In this document: positions 7,226 to 9,909 of the stretch, piece by piece
Position numbering within the stretch: the first letter of the stretch is position 1
Layout of the letters: every line of letters begins with the position of its first letter
Assembly (NCBI GenBank): GCA_049303435.1
Contig: JBAQNC010000200.1
Location: 1-9,909 of the forward strand
DNA from: Parvibaculum sp049303435
GTDB taxonomy: Bacteria > Pseudomonadota > Alphaproteobacteria > Parvibaculales > Parvibaculaceae
DNA length: 9,909 nucleotides
Direction: 5' to 3'
The notes under the pieces: model-generated
The model's database searches: none
The model's input: only the letters and a program-made list of their open reading frames with translations
What the model was told of the DNA's origin: nothing
Position numbers and translations under genes: made by a program

Positions 7226-8569
7226 ATGCGGAAATATTTTGGCACTGACGGCATTCGTGGCACGGCCAATGAAGGCGCGATGACCGCGGAAACGGCGTTG
7301 CGTGTCGGCATGGCGGCGGGCCGCGTCTTTCGTCGCGGTGACCATCGCCATCGCGTCGTGATCGGCAAGGATACCCGCCTGTCGGGCTATATGCTCGAAC
7401 CGGCGCTCACCGCCGGTTTCACGTCGATGGGCATGGATGTCTTTCTGTTCGGTCCCTTGCCCACGCCTGCGGTGGCCATGCTGACGCGCTCTCTGCGCGC
7501 CGATCTCGGCGTGATGATTTCCGCTTCGCATAATTCGTTCGAGGACAATGGCATCAAGCTCTTCGGTCCCGACGGGTTCAAGCTGTCGGACGAGATCGAG
7601 ATGGAGATCGAACATCATATCGATAACGGCCTTTCCAACGAGCTTGCAGGACCGCGCGAGCTTGGCCGCGCCAAACGTATCGACGACGCGCAGGCGCGCT
7701 ATATCGAACATGTGAAGCACAGTTTCCCGCGCGACCTGACGCTCGAGGGCCTGCGCATCGTCATCGATTGCGCCAATGGCGCGGCCTACAAGGTGGCGCC
7801 CGCCGTGCTTTATGAACTTGGCGCGGAAGTCGTGACCATCGGTACCGAGCCCGACGGGTTCAACATCAACAAGGAATGCGGCTCCACCGCGCCGCAGCGC
7901 ATGTGCGCCACCGTGCGCGAGCGCCGCGCCGATATCGGCATTGCGCTCGATGGCGATGCGGACCGTCTCATCATCTGCGACGAGAGCGGGCATATCGTCG
8001 ACGGCGACCAGATCATGGCGCTCATCGCGCGCTCATGGAAGGCGGCGGGCAAGCTTTCTGCGCCCGGCATCGTTTCTACGGTCATGTCCAATCTCGGTCT
8101 GGAGCGCTATCTCAACGGCCTCGGTCTCGATCTCGTGCGCACGCAGGTCGGCGATCGCTATGTGGTCGAACATATGCGCACGCACGGCTTCAATGTCGGC
8201 GGCGAGCAGTCTGGCCACATCGTTCTGAAGGACTTCTCGACGACGGGCGACGGGATGATTGCCGCGTTGCAGGTGCTTGCCGTGCTGAAGGCCAAGAACA
8301 AGCCGGTGTCGGAGCTTTGCCATCTGTTCGATCCCCTGCCGCAACTTCTCAAGAATGTGCGCTTCAAGAAGGGCGAACCCCTGAAGGAAAAAGACGTCGA
8401 AGCTGCAATCAGGGACGGTGAGGCGCGTCTCGGCAAGACCGGTCGTCTTGTCATTCGCAAGTCCGGCACCGAGCCGCTCATTCGCGTCATGGGCGAAGGC
8501 GACGACGAAAAGCTGGTGCGCGCTGTCGTGGGCGATATTTGCTCGGCCATCGAAAGCTGTGCTGCCTGA
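7226..8569 (+). CDS. glmM: Phosphoglucosamine mutase GlmM
   Basis: Cytosolic enzyme that converts glucosamine-6-phosphate to glucosamine-1-phosphate, the step before UDP-N-acetylglucosamine for peptidoglycan and lipopolysaccharide. The 447-aa length is normal. Visible features: N-terminal KYFGTDGIRG (3-11), active-site phosphoserine loop ISASHNSFEDNGIK with S101, metal-binding DGDADR (D242, D244, D246), sugar-binding GEQSGH (326-331) and C-terminal phosphate-binding RKSGTEPLIRVM (411-422). The ATG at 7226 has AGGA (7215-7218) 7 bases before it. The order folP-glmM is conserved in many proteobacteria, and a glmM fragment follows sul2 on many plasmids, so this intact copy shows what that fragment came from. 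It overlaps thiD by one base. Confidence 0.98.
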   Translation: MRKYFGTDGIRGTANEGAMTAETALRVGMAAGRVFRRGDHRHRVVIGKDTRLSGYMLEPALTAGFTSMGMDVFLFGPLPTPAVAMLTRSLRADLGVMISASHNSFEDNGIKLFGPDGFKLSDEIEMEIEHHIDNGLSNELAGPRELGRAKRIDDAQARYIEHVKHSFPRDLTLEGLRIVIDCANGAAYKVAPAVLYELGAEVVTIGTEPDGFNINKECGSTAPQRMCATVRERRADIGIALDGDADRLIICDESGHIVDGDQIMALIARSWKAAGKLSAPGIVSTVMSNLGLERYLNGLGLDLVRTQVGDRYVVEHMRTHGFNVGGEQSGHIVLKDFSTTGDGMIAALQVLAVLKAKNKPVSELCHLFDPLPQLLKNVRFKKGEPLKEKDVEAAIRDGEARLGKTGRLVIRKSGTEPLIRVMGEGDDEKLVRAVVGDICSAIESCAA

Positions 8570-9405
8570 TGTCCTCCGATTTTCATGTGGTCGATCCCAG
8601 AGGCCGCGTTCTCATCATTGCCGGATCCGATAGTGGCGGCGGCGCGGGGCTTCAGGCCGACATCAAGACGGTCACCGCGCTTGGCGGTTATGCGACGACG
8701 GCGGTCACCGCGGTCACCGTGCAGGACACGCTTGGCGTTCACGCCATTCACGAAATCCCGCTCGATATCATTCGCGGCCAGATCAGGGTCGTGCTGGAAG
8801 ACATCGGCACGGATGCCATCAAGACCGGCATGCTGCATTCCGTCGAGATCATCGAGGCGGTGGCCGAAGACATTTCCACTCTGGCGCCCAATGCGGTGTT
8901 GATCGTCGATCCGGTGATGGTCGCCAAGGGCGGGGCGGTGCTCGCAGGCGGTGAAACCGTCGATGCCTACAAGCGCGCGCTCATGCCCTTCGCCACGCTC
9001 ATTACGCCCAATGTGCCGGAAGCGGAAGCCCTGACGGGCCGCACGATCATGACGCTCGACCAGCAAAAGGCGGCAGCGGACGCGCTTCTCGGTCTGGGCT
9101 GCGACGCCGTGCTGCTCAAGGGCGGGCACATGCCGGGCGAGACGATCTACGATGTGCTGGCGACGCAGGAGACGATAGAGGTCATGTCAGGTCCGCGTAT
9201 CGACACGCGCCATACGCATGGCACGGGCTGCACCCTGGCCTCGGCCATCGCCGCGCTCATGGCGCAGGGCGCGCCGCTTCGCGATGCCGTCGAGATGGCG
9301 CGCGACTATGTCGAGGAAGCGATCCGTTCCGCGCCCGGATTCGGCAAGGGCCACGGGCCGCTTTACCACGCGCATACATTGCGTCTGGACGAGAGCGAAA
9401 ACTAG
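8569..9405 (+). CDS. thiD: Hydroxymethylpyrimidine/phosphomethylpyrimidine kinase ThiD
   Basis: Ribokinase-family enzyme that phosphorylates HMP and HMP-phosphate to HMP-pyrophosphate in thiamine synthesis and salvage. The 278-aa protein shows IIAGSDSGGGAGLQADIKT (16-34), DAIKTGML (82-89), VDPVMVAKGG (113-122), TPNVPEAEALTG (146-157), LLKGGH (182-187) and the anion-hole segment THGTGCTLASAIAA (216-229) with Cys221. The ATG at 8569 overlaps the glmM stop as TGATG, so translation is probably coupled to glmM. An upstream in-frame start at 8539 lies inside glmM and would add ten residues foreign to the family. It stands alone, with no other thiamine genes nearby. The stop codon overlaps that of the convergent acetyltransferase gene. 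Confidence 0.96.
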   Translation: MSSDFHVVDPRGRVLIIAGSDSGGGAGLQADIKTVTALGGYATTAVTAVTVQDTLGVHAIHEIPLDIIRGQIRVVLEDIGTDAIKTGMLHSVEIIEAVAEDISTLAPNAVLIVDPVMVAKGGAVLAGGETVDAYKRALMPFATLITPNVPEAEALTGRTIMTLDQQKAAADALLGLGCDAVLLKGGHMPGETIYDVLATQETIEVMSGPRIDTRHTHGTGCTLASAIAALMAQGAPLRDAVEMARDYVEEAIRSAPGFGKGHGPLYHAHTLRLDESEN

Positions 9406-9881
9406 AAGCGCATTTCCATCAGCGGCAGCTTGCGGCCGGGAATGGAGTGCGAGGGCACTTCGCCGCATTGGATGAAGCCCTGTCGCGCATAGAAGGCCAT
9501 GGCGTTGGGGTCGGCCTCGACATGAACCAGCGGAATGCCGTGGCGGCAGATATAGAGCAGCATCTCATTGGCGAGAAGCTGGCCCACACCCCGGTTGATG
9601 TGGCTCGGTAGAACGAAGAGATCGCAGACCTCGGCTTTGCCAACGCTGACTTCAACGGATGAAAAGCCGACAACCTTGCCGTCGATTTCGGCCACGCGAA
9701 TGCGCTCGCGCCCGATACGTTCACGGGTGATCGTCAATTCGTCACGACACTGATCGATAAAGGCCGCGTCATAGCCCCAATAAGCCTTGGACTCCAGGGC
9801 GAGCGCCGAAAGCGCCGGACCTTCATCCGGCCAGGCGGGGCGTAGTAAAACGCGCTTTCTTGGTGCTGACTTCGATGCCAT
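9402..9881 (-). CDS. GNAT-family N-acetyltransferase
   Basis: A 159-aa protein with the GNAT fold, which transfers an acetyl group from acetyl-CoA to an unknown amine. The acetyl-CoA-binding motif A is visible at about residues 87-105 (DLFVLPSHINRGVGQLLAN, with the R/Q-x-x-G-x-G-like NRGVG turn), and motif B at 121-136 (VEADPNAMAFYARQGF). Family length is normal. The start at 9879-9881 has GGAGG (9887-9891) 5 bases before it. It is transcribed towards thiD, and the two stop codons share the palindrome CTAG at 9402-9405. The substrate cannot be predicted; nothing in the context links it to folate or thiamine. Confidence 0.9.
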   Translation of the reverse strand: MASKSAPRKRVLLRPAWPDEGPALSALALESKAYWGYDAAFIDQCRDELTITRERIGRERIRVAEIDGKVVGFSSVEVSVGKAEVCDLFVLPSHINRGVGQLLANEMLLYICRHGIPLVHVEADPNAMAFYARQGFIQCGEVPSHSIPGRKLPLMEMRF

Positions 9882-9909
9882 TTCGGCCTCCTGTCGGACA
9901 CCCTAGCAT

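Noticed and set aside
8158..9129. 323-codon minus-strand open frame across glmM and thiD
   Set aside because: Shadow across two well-supported genes.

Overview
The window (about 60% G+C) reads as the chromosome of an alphaproteobacterium. The FtsH, GlmM and ThiD proteins, the CYP153A alkane-hydroxylase module and the codon choice fit Hyphomicrobiales, and the Sul2-like FolP beside glmM suggests Rhodobiaceae (Parvibaculum-like). That placement is inference, not a database result.

Layout. (1) 159-2081 is ftsH, starting at a TTG codon and closed by a strong intrinsic terminator. (2) 2132-3176 holds a VapBC-type toxin-antitoxin pair and a coupled small lysine-rich ORF. (3) 3131-5573, minus strand, is a hydrocarbon-oxidation block: an intact CYP153A P450, its [2Fe-2S] ferredoxin, a bidirectional terminator, then a second CYP153 copy that keeps its promoter and first 208 codons but is cut off before the I-helix and heme site. 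(4) 5738-9405, plus strand, is a tight gene string: a TetR regulator divergent from CYP153A, folP, glmM and thiD, with 4-base and 1-base overlaps at two junctions. (5) 9402-9881, minus strand, is a GNAT acetyltransferase whose stop codon overlaps that of thiD.

The most notable point is folP (6346-7161). It is not an ordinary dihydropteroate synthase. Its length (271 aa), altered active-site loops and C-terminus match the Sul2 sulfonamide-resistant enzyme of plasmids, as recalled from memory. It sits directly upstream of an intact glmM, and mobile sul2 is commonly followed by a glmM fragment. The locus therefore looks like a chromosomal relative of the source of sul2, in line with published proposals that mobile sul1/sul2 came from Rhodobiaceae folP.

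A second theme is the roughly 4.2 kb accessory block (vapBC, CYP153 genes, tetR) lying between ftsH and folP, genes that are adjacent in the ftsH-folP-glmM order of many proteobacteria such as E. coli. As a result folP is translationally coupled to the tetR gene of the P450 locus. The block contains a truncated CYP153 paralog, a chimeric ORF across the truncation junction, and duplicated promoters of the same geometry.
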